A DNA stretch of 64,000 nt from JAYPAN01 sp038123715 (lineage in GTDB: Bacteria; Pseudomonadota; Alphaproteobacteria; RS24): the NCBI GenBank assembly GCA_038123715.1, contig JAYPAN010000006.1:17622-81621 (forward strand), read 5' to 3'. Below the pieces are notes generated by a model. It did no database searches. It was not told the origin of the DNA and worked only from the letters and a program-made list of their open reading frames with translations. This document shows, piece by piece, positions 53,052 through 62,298 of the stretch. Both the position numbers and the translations under genes were made by a program. Numbering within the stretch: position 1 is the first letter of the stretch; each line of letters opens with the position of its first letter.

Positions 53052-53258
53052 ATGGTTTGGGCGATATATCTTTTTCTGATTGCCGGTCACGATAATCGCG
53101 TGATTGACATTGAAACGGTCGATACGGGTCTGACCCATGTTGCGCTGTCAGAATGTCGTGAACAAGCGCTGGCTCTGAATGCTTATTCGGAAATGCCGCC
53201 CGCCGAAGACGGGATTATTATGTCTTATTACAAATGTGTGGCGCGCAATCCGAAATAG
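53052..53258 (+). CDS. Small protein of 68 residues, unknown function
   Basis: MVWAIYLFLIAG start, then a polar region with two cysteines (at 35 and 62). The hydrophobic N-terminus is short and may be buried strand instead of a signal. An AGAGGG site precedes the ATG. It is spaced 9 bases after the lipoprotein gene. No family recognised. Confidence 0.55.
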   Translation: MVWAIYLFLIAGHDNRVIDIETVDTGLTHVALSECREQALALNAYSEMPPAEDGIIMSYYKCVARNPK

Positions 53259-53271
53259 CCGTCCGCGCCAG

Positions 53272-53781
53272 CTATTTTTTGCACAAAGCATTATGAATGG
53301 CCGACCATTCGACCATGTTTTTCTGATTGATTTCAATTTGCTTGGCCGCATAGGCCAGCCGGTCAAGCGGCAAATCCGGCAGGGAAAGCGGCAGCGCGCT
53401 ATCCACCGTATTATAGAAATTGGCGGTTAGTTCCGTCCAAAACCGGTTACCGAAATCGCTTTCCTTATTGCGGCGGACAAATTTCTTGCTGATTTTGAAT
53501 AATTCCCAACTGCGCGAAATCTCCTGTCGCGCTTGCCAGCAAATCTGGTCGCTTGGTATCCTCTTGAAACGCCGCCCCACCGCGGCCATTTCCTTTTCGT
53601 AATCGCTCTCGCCCTTCAGGGATTTTTCGACATTTTTGGCACCCGATTTAAGCCCTGACAGGGTGCGGCTGGTGCCTTCGGAAAGTTTCGAGCCGAATTT
53701 TGTGCCGCAGCCCGACAGCAGGCTTGCGCTCATCAAAGCAATGAAAACATAGCCAATCGGGCTTCGGCGTGGGCGTGTCAT
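53272..53781 (-). CDS. Lipoprotein, unknown function
   Basis: A 169-residue lipoprotein: basic N-terminus, hydrophobic core (IGYVFIALMSASLL) and lipobox SGC with Cys25. The mature part is helical, with Lys-rich segments and two more cysteines near residues 82 and 167. It starts 4 bases after the upstream outer-membrane protein gene stop on the same strand and may work with it. No family recognised. Confidence 0.72.
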   Translation of the reverse strand: MTRPRRSPIGYVFIALMSASLLSGCGTKFGSKLSEGTSRTLSGLKSGAKNVEKSLKGESDYEKEMAAVGRRFKRIPSDQICWQARQEISRSWELFKISKKFVRRNKESDFGNRFWTELTANFYNTVDSALPLSLPDLPLDRLAYAAKQIEINQKNMVEWSAIHNALCKK

Positions 53782-53785
53782 TGGT

Positions 53786-54742
53786 TTAATCCTGTCGGTA
53801 AATCAGTTTGAGTGACAATTCGGAACTGTCATAAGTGGCTTGCGGTAAATTGCTTTTCCGGTCTTTGTAGTCATATTCGCTACGCAAAGTCAGATGTTTG
53901 GTCAGCGAGGTATCCAGAATAATGCGCCCGCGATCGCGCGCCTCATTGGTTTTCTGCCCCGCATCAACCGCTTTTATATAGTCGCGGTCGCGGTTTTCAT
54001 AAGTCAGTTTCAAACGGCTGCCGCGCGGCCCGACATCCAGGGGTAATGTGGTGGACAGGCTGTAAGTGCTTTCCTCATAATCATAAATATTATTGCCCGC
54101 ATCTTCTTCGGCATCGCTCAGTCGCAGCATCACATTGGACTTGAAATTATTGAAGAAAAATATGCCCATCGCCGAAACGGAGAGCTGGTCGGCATCGAAA
54201 TCCGGCATTGTTTTGAAGCCCTTATTCATGCCGGTCGCCGACAGGCTGGCATAAAGGCCGGTATCATTGAGATAGCCAAGCGCGGGCGTCACCATGGTCA
54301 AATCGAGAAAATCATCGCCATCAAGCGTGATAGACATGACATGACCATCCACCGAGAGCGACAGCGTATCCATATCATAGCTCAATTGGCCGTTCACCCC
54401 CAATGAGGTGGAATTATTCTCGTCAAATGAGCTGTAATGCTCGGTCATCGCATCGGCACCGACGGATATATTTTCATTGACTTGATGCGTGGCATTAAGC
54501 TCAAGACTACCGACAATATCATCACGGCCTGTGGCATTGCTGGCATTGGGAACCAATTCTTCAAGCGCGGCGGCACTGTCAGAGGCCAACCCCAATTGCA
54601 ATTCAAACTCAACCGCCAAAACCGGTGCTGTCGGCAAAAGCCAGCTCAGCAGTAAAAAAGACCTGAATGAAAACAAAATACGCAAAACCAAATAACTGAC
54701 AAAAATAATTTCGAAGAATAATATCTTCTTTGAGTGTATCAT
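53786..54742 (-). CDS. Outer-membrane beta-barrel protein, unknown
   Basis: A 318-residue exported protein. The frame extends to 55006, but that part overlaps the divergent gene; the ATG at 54742 opens a long hydrophobic signal (about 1-45, ending LLPTAPVLA). The mature part alternates polar and hydrophobic residues in strands (SLELNATHQVNENISVGADA, LRLSDAEEDAGNN, SLKLIYRQD), as in outer-membrane barrels. The C-terminal Asp is not the usual Phe. It is followed 4 bases later by a lipoprotein gene. Confidence 0.68.
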   Translation of the reverse strand: MIHSKKILFFEIIFVSYLVLRILFSFRSFLLLSWLLPTAPVLAVEFELQLGLASDSAAALEELVPNASNATGRDDIVGSLELNATHQVNENISVGADAMTEHYSSFDENNSTSLGVNGQLSYDMDTLSLSVDGHVMSITLDGDDFLDLTMVTPALGYLNDTGLYASLSATGMNKGFKTMPDFDADQLSVSAMGIFFFNNFKSNVMLRLSDAEEDAGNNIYDYEESTYSLSTTLPLDVGPRGSRLKLTYENRDRDYIKAVDAGQKTNEARDRGRIILDTSLTKHLTLRSEYDYKDRKSNLPQATYDSSELSLKLIYRQD

Positions 54743-54824
54743 TGTTAGTCTGGCGGAAACAGTTTTTATGAGACAAAACTGAGGTGATACCGGTGGAAAT
54801 GACAATTTGGTGAGGGGACAAATC

Positions 54825-55331
54825 ATGCCGACATCGCAACTTATCCTGATTGCTGCTGCCCTTGCGGTCGTTTTGCTTGGCGGTTTGCTGGTCTTGCGCT
54901 TGCGGAAAGGCAAGGGAAAGACCGCGTTTGAAGCGGTCGAAGCGCGCCATGCCGATGAGACGGGCGGCCAGTTGATGAAACAGCGCGAAGCCGGATTTTT
55001 GAACATTGTCTATGGTCTGGCCGCCTCAATGGTGGTGGCCGATGGGCGTGTCGAAAAAAGCGAGGTGGAAATGGCCGAGCGTTTGGGTCAGAAACTGATA
55101 CCCGGTTTTGACGGCGGCGATTTCAGGAAACTGATATTGGCGCATGACCAATTGCCCAAATTCACTGATATGGTGGACAGTATCGCGCCCTTGCTGCCAT
55201 TGGCGGCCAAAACTGAGATTTTCCAGTATTTACAGGCCATTGCCACGGCGGACGGCAATTTGTCGCCGGATGAAAAACACCAGATTCATCATGTTGAGAC
55301 GCAATTCGGACTGGATAAATTGACCGATTAG
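54825..55331 (+). CDS. TerB/DjlA-like domain protein with TM anchor
   Basis: A 168-residue protein with one N-terminal membrane helix (about 6-25, LILIAAALAVVLLGGLLVL), a basic stretch, and a C-terminal helical domain (about 55-165) resembling TerB or the N-domain of DjlA-type proteins (AASMVVADGRVEKSEVEMAE, AIATADGNLSPDEKHQIHHV), where acidic residues may bind metal. Role unknown; family members link to tellurite resistance or envelope stress. ATG at 54825 follows GAGGGG. Confidence 0.8.
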   Translation: MPTSQLILIAAALAVVLLGGLLVLRLRKGKGKTAFEAVEARHADETGGQLMKQREAGFLNIVYGLAASMVVADGRVEKSEVEMAERLGQKLIPGFDGGDFRKLILAHDQLPKFTDMVDSIAPLLPLAAKTEIFQYLQAIATADGNLSPDEKHQIHHVETQFGLDKLTD

Positions 55332-55349
55332 GCTGGCTGCAAGGCCGGA

Positions 55350-56030
55350 CTAAAAAGAATAGGTAATACCGGCGCGCAGGAAGGGCCAGAATTCAAACTC
55401 TTCCACATCCGCATTCAGCTTGCCCTGCTCAATCGCCAATTCGGCTGGCAATACAATGTCACATTCTATTGTGCCGAGCTGGCAATTGGTGACGCCAAGT
55501 TTGGCACTGGGCGCGCCGTAAAGTATCGCACCAAGGCTGACATTCAGGCTCAGCCCACCGCCGGCAGGGCGTCCCCAACCGAGCAGCAAATAGGGCGCGG
55601 TGGTATTGGCAAAGCCTATCGAGCCGCGCAAATCGCCAATATCGGCGGCATCATAGGTGCGGTTACCAATATCGAATGTGCTGTTGGCCGATGGCGACGC
55701 ATCAACTGAAATGCTTGGGCTGTCGAGAATCACCCCGCCTTCAATATGCAGACCGGCGCTTTTGAACGGGTAAAACTGCACACCGGCGCGGGGCGCTTCA
55801 ATCGAGGCCGAGGCGCTGAAACTGCTGTCATCATCGTCGAATGTGTCATCATAGGAAAACGAGCTGAAACCGCCAATGACGGTGAGATTGCCGGTCAATT
55901 GCATTGCCGCCGTGGCTTCAAAGCCGACCGTGGACACGCCCAGCCCAAACCCAAGTTTCGGCCCGGCCTGCGCCGCACCGCTAAACATCAAACCCGACAA
56001 AAAAGCTGCAACAAAAACCTTACGCATCAT
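55350..56030 (-). CDS. Outer-membrane protein, beta-barrel, unknown
   Basis: A 226-residue protein with signal peptide (MMRKVFVAAFLSGLMFSGAAQA) and an amphipathic strand pattern (FGLGVSTVGFEATAAMQLTGNLTVIGGFSSF), ending ITYSF with the terminal Phe used for BAM recognition. The longer frame to 56324 is rejected because the ATG at 56030 has a GGGAG site and the signal peptide. Function unknown; possibly a porin-like or autotransporter-like small barrel. Confidence 0.75.
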   Translation of the reverse strand: MMRKVFVAAFLSGLMFSGAAQAGPKLGFGLGVSTVGFEATAAMQLTGNLTVIGGFSSFSYDDTFDDDDSSFSASASIEAPRAGVQFYPFKSAGLHIEGGVILDSPSISVDASPSANSTFDIGNRTYDAADIGDLRGSIGFANTTAPYLLLGWGRPAGGGLSLNVSLGAILYGAPSAKLGVTNCQLGTIECDIVLPAELAIEQGKLNADVEEFEFWPFLRAGITYSF

Positions 56031-56098
56031 GACACACTCCCGCAAAATGCGCGCCCAAAACACCCGAAATTGGCGCCGCTGGCAAGCGATTTTATCGC

Positions 56099-57229
56099 TT
56101 AGGCATCTTTTTGCGGATTGATGATGTATTTTTCGCCGGTTTTCTTGGGCAAATAGCGCGCAATAAAATCGGGCGAAATGGCATCGGTCAGCGAAATCTC
56201 CGCCGTATAGCTGCTGGCGAAAGTGGTGGTCAATTCCTCGGCCACACGGGCGCGCATTTCGGCTGCCCGTTCCGCGCCGACACGCGCCAGCAAAAGCGGC
56301 ATCAGCCAGCCGCCAATGCCCCAAGACATGCCATAACCGCGCTTTAATTGCGTCGGCGTCAAATCCAGCCCGCCATAGAGATAGACTTGCTTGAATGTAT
56401 CTGAACCATAAGTGTTGAGGCCGGAAGCTGCTTTGCTGAGTGAACGCTCCATCGCCCCCAATATGGTATCGGCCAGCGTGCCGCCACCGGTCGCGTCATA
56501 GGCCAAAGTCGCGCCGGTCGCGTCAATCGCGGCGACAAGCTGTTCGGCGAAATCATCATCCGATGAATTGACAATATGCTCGGCACCCAAAGCTTTCAGA
56601 ATATCAACCTGCTCGCTTTTGCGGACAATGTTGACCAAAGGCACATTTTCATTCCGGCACAGCTTGACCAGCATTTGCCCCAGATTTGAAGCCGCCGCCG
56701 TATGGATAATGGCAGTGTGACCATCCAACCGCATGGTCTCCAGAAAGCCCAGCGCGGTTAGCGGATTGACGAAGGATGAGGCGGCCTGAAGCGCTGTCGT
56801 GCCGTCATGATGGGGCAGGCACATTTGCGCCGGCACACAAACATATTGGGCATAAGCCGCACGCGGTAGCATGGCGACCAGCTTACCGTCCAGCGCGCGC
56901 GCTTCCTCGCTGTCGCCGGTGGCGACAACCGTGCCAGCGCCTTCATTGCCGACCGGCAAAGTCTGGTCAAGTCGCGACTTCATGGCGCGCATCATTTCCG
57001 GTGGCACGGGGGCGACGAATTTCACGCCATCGCCATCGGTTTCGAGCGCACCGGCGGAGACATTGGCCATGCCGAAAAGCGGAAACATGTCAGACGGGTT
57101 AATTGGTGCGGCTTCCATACGCACCACCACTTCATGCGGTTGCGGCTCCGGCATGGCGACATTTTGAATGGTCAGCTCCAGTTGTCCGTCACCTGTAATG
57201 GTTGAAAAAATCTGCTTATTGTTCGCCAT
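56099..57229 (-). CDS. Zinc-free MDR family oxidoreductase (quinone reductase-like)
   Basis: A 376-residue medium-chain dehydrogenase/reductase. The GroES-like part (about 30-130; VGNEGAGTVVATGD) and Rossmann part (about 165-280; HTAAASNLGQMLVKLCRNENVPLV) are clear. The catalytic zinc ligands of alcohol dehydrogenases are not seen, so this is likely an NADPH-dependent quinone/enone reductase. Downstream of the carboxyltransferase gene by 72 bases on the same strand, so one transcript is possible. GGAGGA ribosome site. Confidence 0.88.
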   Translation of the reverse strand: MANNKQIFSTITGDGQLELTIQNVAMPEPQPHEVVVRMEAAPINPSDMFPLFGMANVSAGALETDGDGVKFVAPVPPEMMRAMKSRLDQTLPVGNEGAGTVVATGDSEEARALDGKLVAMLPRAAYAQYVCVPAQMCLPHHDGTTALQAASSFVNPLTALGFLETMRLDGHTAIIHTAAASNLGQMLVKLCRNENVPLVNIVRKSEQVDILKALGAEHIVNSSDDDFAEQLVAAIDATGATLAYDATGGGTLADTILGAMERSLSKAASGLNTYGSDTFKQVYLYGGLDLTPTQLKRGYGMSWGIGGWLMPLLLARVGAERAAEMRARVAEELTTTFASSYTAEISLTDAISPDFIARYLPKKTGEKYIINPQKDA

Positions 57230-57301
57230 AATGTCCTCCTCAGAAACATTTTGAAAGGCTAGGCCAAAAATACCCCCGCGACCAGCCCTGATTGACCTTT
57301 G

Positions 57302-58873
57302 TCAGGGGCGCATTGTGGTCAAATAAGGTTGCGGCGGCGTGGTTCGATAGGCGGCCAATGCCGGCTCCAGCCAGGCAATCAGCTTCGGCCGCGTCTCGCG
57401 CGGGTCGATGATTTCATGCACGCTGAAGCCCTCGGCGCGCGGGAAGGGCGATTGGCTGGCGGCCAGCATGTCTTCAAGTTCTTTCTGACGCGCGGCAGGG
57501 TCGGGCGCGGCGGCAATCTCGCGGGCAAAGGCGACGGCAACACCGCCCTCCACCGGCAATGCGCCACTGGCCGCGCTCGGCCAAGACAGCACATAGGCAT
57601 CCGGCCCGAAATGGGCTTGCGCGGCAACGCCAAAGGCTTTCAACACTTGCACACAGGCCCAAGGCACGCGCGATTGCAAAATCGCCGCAATCGCCTCTGT
57701 GCCGAAACGAATGGTTCCCGCCGCCTCGCTGTCAGGGCCAATCATAAAGCCCGGCTCATCAACAAAACTGATGATTGGCAAATGGAAGCTGTTGCAGAAA
57801 TCGGCAAAGCGACGCAGCTTTTGCGCTGCCGAAGCTGTCATCGCACCGGCATAATACATGCAGTCATTGGCAATAACGCCGACGCTTTCGCCATTCAGCC
57901 GCGCCACACCGGTAATCAGGCTTGGCCCGAATTTGCGTCCCATTTCAAAAAAACTGCTCTCGCCATTTTCGCGATCCAGCACCATGTCGAGGATTTTTCG
58001 CATTTGAAAAGGCTGGCGCCGATTGGTCGGCACGATACCGGCCAGCGCATCCTCGCAACGGTCAGGCGCGTCTTGTGTCGGGCGGGATGCCGGAAACTGG
58101 TAGCAATTATCCGGCACATAGGACAAGAAACGGGCGATTTGTGCCAGTGCGTCCGCCTCATCACCGGCCAGATTTTGCACCGCGCCACTGGCCAGATGCA
58201 CTTGCGGGCCGCCCAATTCTTCCTTGGTTAATTCATGCCCCAAAGCGCGCTTGACGACTTGCGGCCCGGCAATCAACAGGGCGGCATTTTGAGTCATCAC
58301 GGAAAAATGCGAGGCCACAAGGCGCGCGGCGGGCAGGCCGGCAACCGGCCCCAAAGCGGCAGTGGCGACCGGCACAATACCCATTGTTTGCGCCAATGGC
58401 ACAAAGCGCGATTGTGAAAATACCGGTTCGCCCAGCGGTCGCCGGTTTTTTTCTTGCGCCGCGCCGCCGACCGAGCCGCCGCCGCCCTCATGCAGCCGAA
58501 TAAGCGGCAGCTTGTAATCAAGCGCCAGTTTTTCCGCATAAACGCTTTTACGCAAACCCGCCGGATTGGGGGAGCCACCTTTAACGGTGAAATCCTCGCC
58601 GCCAATAATCACTTTGCGCCCGTTCACCGTGCCAAAGCCGAGGATGAAATTGGCCGGTTGAAAACCGGTCAGATTGCCCGCCGCGTCATATTCAGGCACG
58701 CCTGCGGCTTCGCCCAGCTCATTAAAACTGTCCGCATCGAGCAATTCATCAATGCGTTCGCGTATGGTCAGGCGGCCTTTTTCATGTTGTTTTTCAACCG
58801 CATCTGCGCCGCCTTGCTGTTTGGCAAGCTTGCGACGCAGGTGAATTTCCTTGATTTCCTTGTCCCAACTCAT
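57302..58873 (-). CDS. Acyl-CoA carboxylase carboxyltransferase subunit
   Basis: A 523-residue carboxyltransferase of the propionyl-/methylcrotonyl-/acyl-CoA carboxylase beta type. N- and C-terminal crotonase-like domains are both present: RERIDELLDADSF, LHEGGGGSVGG and GGEDFTVKGGS in the first; MYYAGAMTASAAQKLRRF, IISFVDEPGFMIG and WPSAASGALPVEGGVAVAF in the second. It moves carboxyl from biotin to an acyl-CoA. The substrate cannot be deduced. It lies 17 bases after a small biotinyl-domain gene; no biotin carboxylase gene is in the window. Confidence 0.92.
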   Translation of the reverse strand: MSWDKEIKEIHLRRKLAKQQGGADAVEKQHEKGRLTIRERIDELLDADSFNELGEAAGVPEYDAAGNLTGFQPANFILGFGTVNGRKVIIGGEDFTVKGGSPNPAGLRKSVYAEKLALDYKLPLIRLHEGGGGSVGGAAQEKNRRPLGEPVFSQSRFVPLAQTMGIVPVATAALGPVAGLPAARLVASHFSVMTQNAALLIAGPQVVKRALGHELTKEELGGPQVHLASGAVQNLAGDEADALAQIARFLSYVPDNCYQFPASRPTQDAPDRCEDALAGIVPTNRRQPFQMRKILDMVLDRENGESSFFEMGRKFGPSLITGVARLNGESVGVIANDCMYYAGAMTASAAQKLRRFADFCNSFHLPIISFVDEPGFMIGPDSEAAGTIRFGTEAIAAILQSRVPWACVQVLKAFGVAAQAHFGPDAYVLSWPSAASGALPVEGGVAVAFAREIAAAPDPAARQKELEDMLAASQSPFPRAEGFSVHEIIDPRETRPKLIAWLEPALAAYRTTPPQPYLTTMRP

Positions 58874-58890
58874 CCGCCCGATATCCCGCC

Positions 58891-59115
58891 TTATGCGCCC
58901 GCATCCAGCCGCGCGACTGGCTGGCCTTCGCCAATCATGTCTTCTTCAGCGACCAAAATCTCGGCTAACACACCGGCGGTGGGCGCCAATATGGGGATTT
59001 CCATTTTCATCGATTCAAGTATCAAAATCACATCATCGGCTTGCAATTGGTCGCCCGGCGTGGCGACAAGTTTCCATACCTGTCCGGCAATTTCGCTGCT
59101 AATGGTTACTGACAT
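58891..59115 (-). CDS. Biotinyl/lipoyl-domain carrier protein (small BCCP-like)
   Basis: A 74-residue single biotinyl domain. The biotinylation motif is ESMKMEIPI with Lys37. Unlike AccB there is no long N-terminal region. It is the first gene of a pair with the carboxyltransferase (17 bases apart), so it should be that enzyme's biotin carrier. The ATG at 59115 is chosen because it follows a GGGAAA site and starts at the fold; the frame runs on to 59193. Confidence 0.85.
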   Translation of the reverse strand: MSVTISSEIAGQVWKLVATPGDQLQADDVILILESMKMEIPILAPTAGVLAEILVAEEDMIGEGQPVARLDAGA

Positions 59116-59321
59116 TGGCTTTTCCCTTTGGCTGGTCGGCAACACCATATCGGCAATGAGCCGAGGATTGCAAGTTTGCAATGATATTTGCAAGGTTTGG
59201 CGGGCAGTGGCATGGCGACGGGGTTGAAAACCTTGAATTTTGTTGTGGCTTATGGCCTAAAGGGCGCGTATCGCACACCATGTGATATTTTCTGCCCGTG
59301 CTGTTTTAAGAAGGTTTTGCC

Positions 59322-60173
59322 GTGAAATTTTCCTCCCGCCCTTATCTTGTTGCCTTAATCTTATGCCTGTCAGCCGCCGCAAAAGCCGATAAGGGCGATT
59401 TTGAACCGCTTTGGGAGGCGGGCATTGGCACGGGTTTTTATGGCGGGTCATCCTATCCCGGATCGGATGACACAACCTCTCAGGCACTGGCCGTGCCTTA
59501 TGTGATTTATCGCGGCGAAAGGCTGTCCATTGGCGAAGAAGGCGGTGTGCGCGCCTTGGCCTATGCTGATGAGCGCGTGGAGTTTGACTTGTCGCTTGGG
59601 GCGTCGCTTGATGCCGATTCAGAAGATGATGCTGACCGAGCCGGTATGCCGGATTTGGATTTCCTGTTTGAAATTGGCCCGCAAGTGATTTTTCACGCTG
59701 CCCGCCATGACTATCAAAACTGGCGCGGCCAGTTTGACATTAAATTGCGCGCACGCAGCGTTGTGGCCACGGATTTCGCCGGTTTCGACCCGATCGGCTT
59801 TGTCATTGAACCGGCCTTTGTCTATGAGATGAAATCGCGGCTCGACAATCGGCTGGAATGGCAATTTGATATCGAAATTCTCTATGGCACGGAAAAGTTG
59901 AATGATTATTTCTATCAGGTGGATGCCGCCTATGCGACGGCGCAGCGTCCGGTTTTCGATGCCAAAGCCGGATATATCGGCACGGAGTTGGGCATTGGTA
60001 TGGCCTATCCGCTGAGCGACCGCGTGCAGCTTTATGGCGGGTTTGACATTGAGTTTTACTCAGGCGCGGCCAATGCTGACAGCCCGCTTTTCAAAGAGAA
60101 TATCGGTTATAGTGGCGGCTTTGCGCTGGTCTATAAATGGCGCGAAAGCGCCCGCATGGTGAAGCGGCAATAA
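59322..60173 (+). CDS. MipA/OmpV family outer-membrane protein
   Basis: A 283-residue protein with a signal peptide (about 1-22), the family start WEAGIGTGFYGGSSYPGSDD and alternating barrel strands, ending GGFALVYKWRES. MipA links peptidoglycan transglycosylase to penicillin-binding protein in E. coli, while OmpV is a porin-like protein; the role here is open. It ends 4 bases from the convergent lptD. An AAGGTT-type ribosome site is weak. Confidence 0.88.
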   Translation: MKFSSRPYLVALILCLSAAAKADKGDFEPLWEAGIGTGFYGGSSYPGSDDTTSQALAVPYVIYRGERLSIGEEGGVRALAYADERVEFDLSLGASLDADSEDDADRAGMPDLDFLFEIGPQVIFHAARHDYQNWRGQFDIKLRARSVVATDFAGFDPIGFVIEPAFVYEMKSRLDNRLEWQFDIEILYGTEKLNDYFYQVDAAYATAQRPVFDAKAGYIGTELGIGMAYPLSDRVQLYGGFDIEFYSGAANADSPLFKENIGYSGGFALVYKWRESARMVKRQ

Positions 60174-60177
60174 TAGC

Positions 60178-62298
60178 CTATTGGCGGCCGATTGTGCCAA
60201 GCGTTCGCAGAACAAGGGTCAGCTTGATTGAGGTTTCAGGGTCAATACCACCAGCGCGTGTATTGTCGCGCGAAACGCTGAGCCGCGCCAAAGTGCAGTC
60301 ATCCTGATAGACCAAAGCGGCGTCGGAGGTCAGTGTGCGATTGGCGACCAGATTGCGGCGCAAACCGGCATTGACTGACCAATACCGATTGAGGGCAAAC
60401 TTGGCGCGCGAGGTCAATTCTTCTTCTTCCGAACCGGCCTGTCCGGCTTGCAGGCGGGCATAGTCAGCCTCCAGCGACAGGCTGTTATAGCGCCAGCCCA
60501 AATGGGTGCGGTTACGCAGAATCTCGCCATTGGTGCTGTCAATCCGCAGGGTTTGTGTCGCTTCCATGCCGCGATAGCCGATTTTTGCCTCGGTCAAAAT
60601 GGCTGATTCATTGCGGCTATAGCCGCTGCTCAGCGCAAAGTCACGGCTGGACAGATTATAGGATTGGCCGATGAATAAATCGCTGGTCAAGCCATTGGTG
60701 CGTGTCATGCGGTGGCGCAAACCGGCATTAACGCGGCTGACCTCATCTTCCGGCGCGGCGCGGCGAAACAGGCTGCCAACCGATAAATCAAAACGCGCGC
60801 TGGCAGTGTAGGGCAGCGCGTCATAGCTGTCATTGTCGGAGGCGATAACAAGCTGCACTTGCGGGTCAAGATAATGGGCGGCGTTGGCGCGTCGGCGCAC
60901 CAAGGGATAGGACAATGTAATGGCCGAGGAATTGGCAGCCAGTGTTTCGTCTTCGGGCGCTTGTGTAGCGCTGTCATCGCTATTGGTGAAGCGGTAGGCG
61001 TCGAGTGCCAGTGTGTTTTCAAACAGCCAAACAAAACCGCCTTGCGTGGTTTGTCGGCGCGACCAGTCCAACCGGCTGCTGGCTTGCGTCGCGTCCAGCC
61101 CCAAATCGCGCAGCGTGTGAGACAGGCGATTGGTCAGGCTCAAAGCACCGCCCAGCACCGGTGCAGCGAAATTATGGCGATGGGTGATATTGGGCAGAAT
61201 GAAATCAACCGTGGCGTCGGTTTCATCACCCAAGACTTTGCGAAAGCCATGCGCCGCAAGCCGAATATAACCATTGGTCAGCGACCGTTGCAGCGTTACC
61301 CGATTTTCAAGCGTGTTTTCAGAATTGATTTTATAGCGGCGAAAAAACAGGGCATCACCAGCCTGTTCAGCTTTAAAACCCAATTGCCATGCGCCAAAGT
61401 TAAAATTGCCCGTGCCGGTCAGACCACCGCGAAACGCATGGTCGCCATCCTCGCTGGCCAGTTCTCCCTTGGGTTGATGCATGTAAAGGGTCAAATCATA
61501 TCGCCCACGCTGCGTTAAATGCCGCCAGTCGCCGATAAAAAACGGGTTTTGCTTTTCGCTAAAACGCGGCGTCAGGGTGAAGTCATAATTGGGGGCAAGG
61601 TCGAACAGATAAGGCACTTCCAACCCAAAGCCGAAACTGCTGTCTGTCGCATAGCGCGGCGCCAGAAAGCCGCTGCGCTTTTCGACTTCCGGCCCGGCAT
61701 GTGCCAGAAACGGCGTATAAAAAACCGGCGTGCCGTATATTTCGAGCCTTGCATGGCGGTAAAAGACATTTTGCGCCGCCATATCATAATCAACCTGCGC
61801 GGCGCGCAATTGCCATAAAGGCGCGGCTTCCGGGTCGGCGCATTCGGGACAGGCCGTATAGCGGATATCTCTCAATTGCATATTATCGCCGTCGCGGCTG
61901 GCCGAAACCGCGGCAAAGCGGGCATCTTCCGGCAGGCGCATCCGCAATCCGGTTATGGAGGCGCTGGCCATGTCACCGGTCAGGGTGATTTCATCGGCCA
62001 GTGTTTTTGTGCCATCCGTGTCGGTTATGGCGACATTGCCCCTGGCAACAACAATGTTCGTGTCGCGCGACCAGACCAGCGTGTCGGCCTGTAAAAGCCG
62101 ACCCTGCCAGCTCAGCGCCGCGCCTTTGGCGAAAATCCGGTTATTGTCGGCATCGGTCTCAATCGTGTCCGCTTCCAATGCCGGGGCGGGGTCGGTATTG
62201 GGTTGTGCTTGGGCGGGCAGGACGGTCGCCAGCAAGACCATAAAAATCGCTGCTGCGCGCGCCCGACCGCTTGACCCGATTATTGCTTCAACCGGCAT
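60178..62298 (-). CDS. lptD: LPS-assembly protein LptD (OstA/Imp)
   Basis: A 706-residue outer-membrane protein inserting lipopolysaccharide. A signal peptide (about 12-31, cleavage after AQA), an OstA-like periplasmic domain (about 38-160; LEADTIETDADNNRIFAKGAALSWQGRLLQADTLVW), and a beta-barrel domain follow. Cysteines in the CPEC segment lie about residue 150; the usual pairs elsewhere are less clear. Alphaproteobacterial LptD is about this long. It overlaps the WecA-like gene upstream by 11 bases. Confidence 0.93.
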   Translation of the reverse strand: MPVEAIIGSSGRARAAAIFMVLLATVLPAQAQPNTDPAPALEADTIETDADNNRIFAKGAALSWQGRLLQADTLVWSRDTNIVVARGNVAITDTDGTKTLADEITLTGDMASASITGLRMRLPEDARFAAVSASRDGDNMQLRDIRYTACPECADPEAAPLWQLRAAQVDYDMAAQNVFYRHARLEIYGTPVFYTPFLAHAGPEVEKRSGFLAPRYATDSSFGFGLEVPYLFDLAPNYDFTLTPRFSEKQNPFFIGDWRHLTQRGRYDLTLYMHQPKGELASEDGDHAFRGGLTGTGNFNFGAWQLGFKAEQAGDALFFRRYKINSENTLENRVTLQRSLTNGYIRLAAHGFRKVLGDETDATVDFILPNITHRHNFAAPVLGGALSLTNRLSHTLRDLGLDATQASSRLDWSRRQTTQGGFVWLFENTLALDAYRFTNSDDSATQAPEDETLAANSSAITLSYPLVRRRANAAHYLDPQVQLVIASDNDSYDALPYTASARFDLSVGSLFRRAAPEDEVSRVNAGLRHRMTRTNGLTSDLFIGQSYNLSSRDFALSSGYSRNESAILTEAKIGYRGMEATQTLRIDSTNGEILRNRTHLGWRYNSLSLEADYARLQAGQAGSEEEELTSRAKFALNRYWSVNAGLRRNLVANRTLTSDAALVYQDDCTLARLSVSRDNTRAGGIDPETSIKLTLVLRTLGTIGRQ

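Noticed and set aside
56084..56100. Short hairpin AAGCGAT/ATCGCTT at the end of the MDR gene
   Set aside because: Seven pairs with a three-base loop and no T-tract on either side; not a credible terminator.
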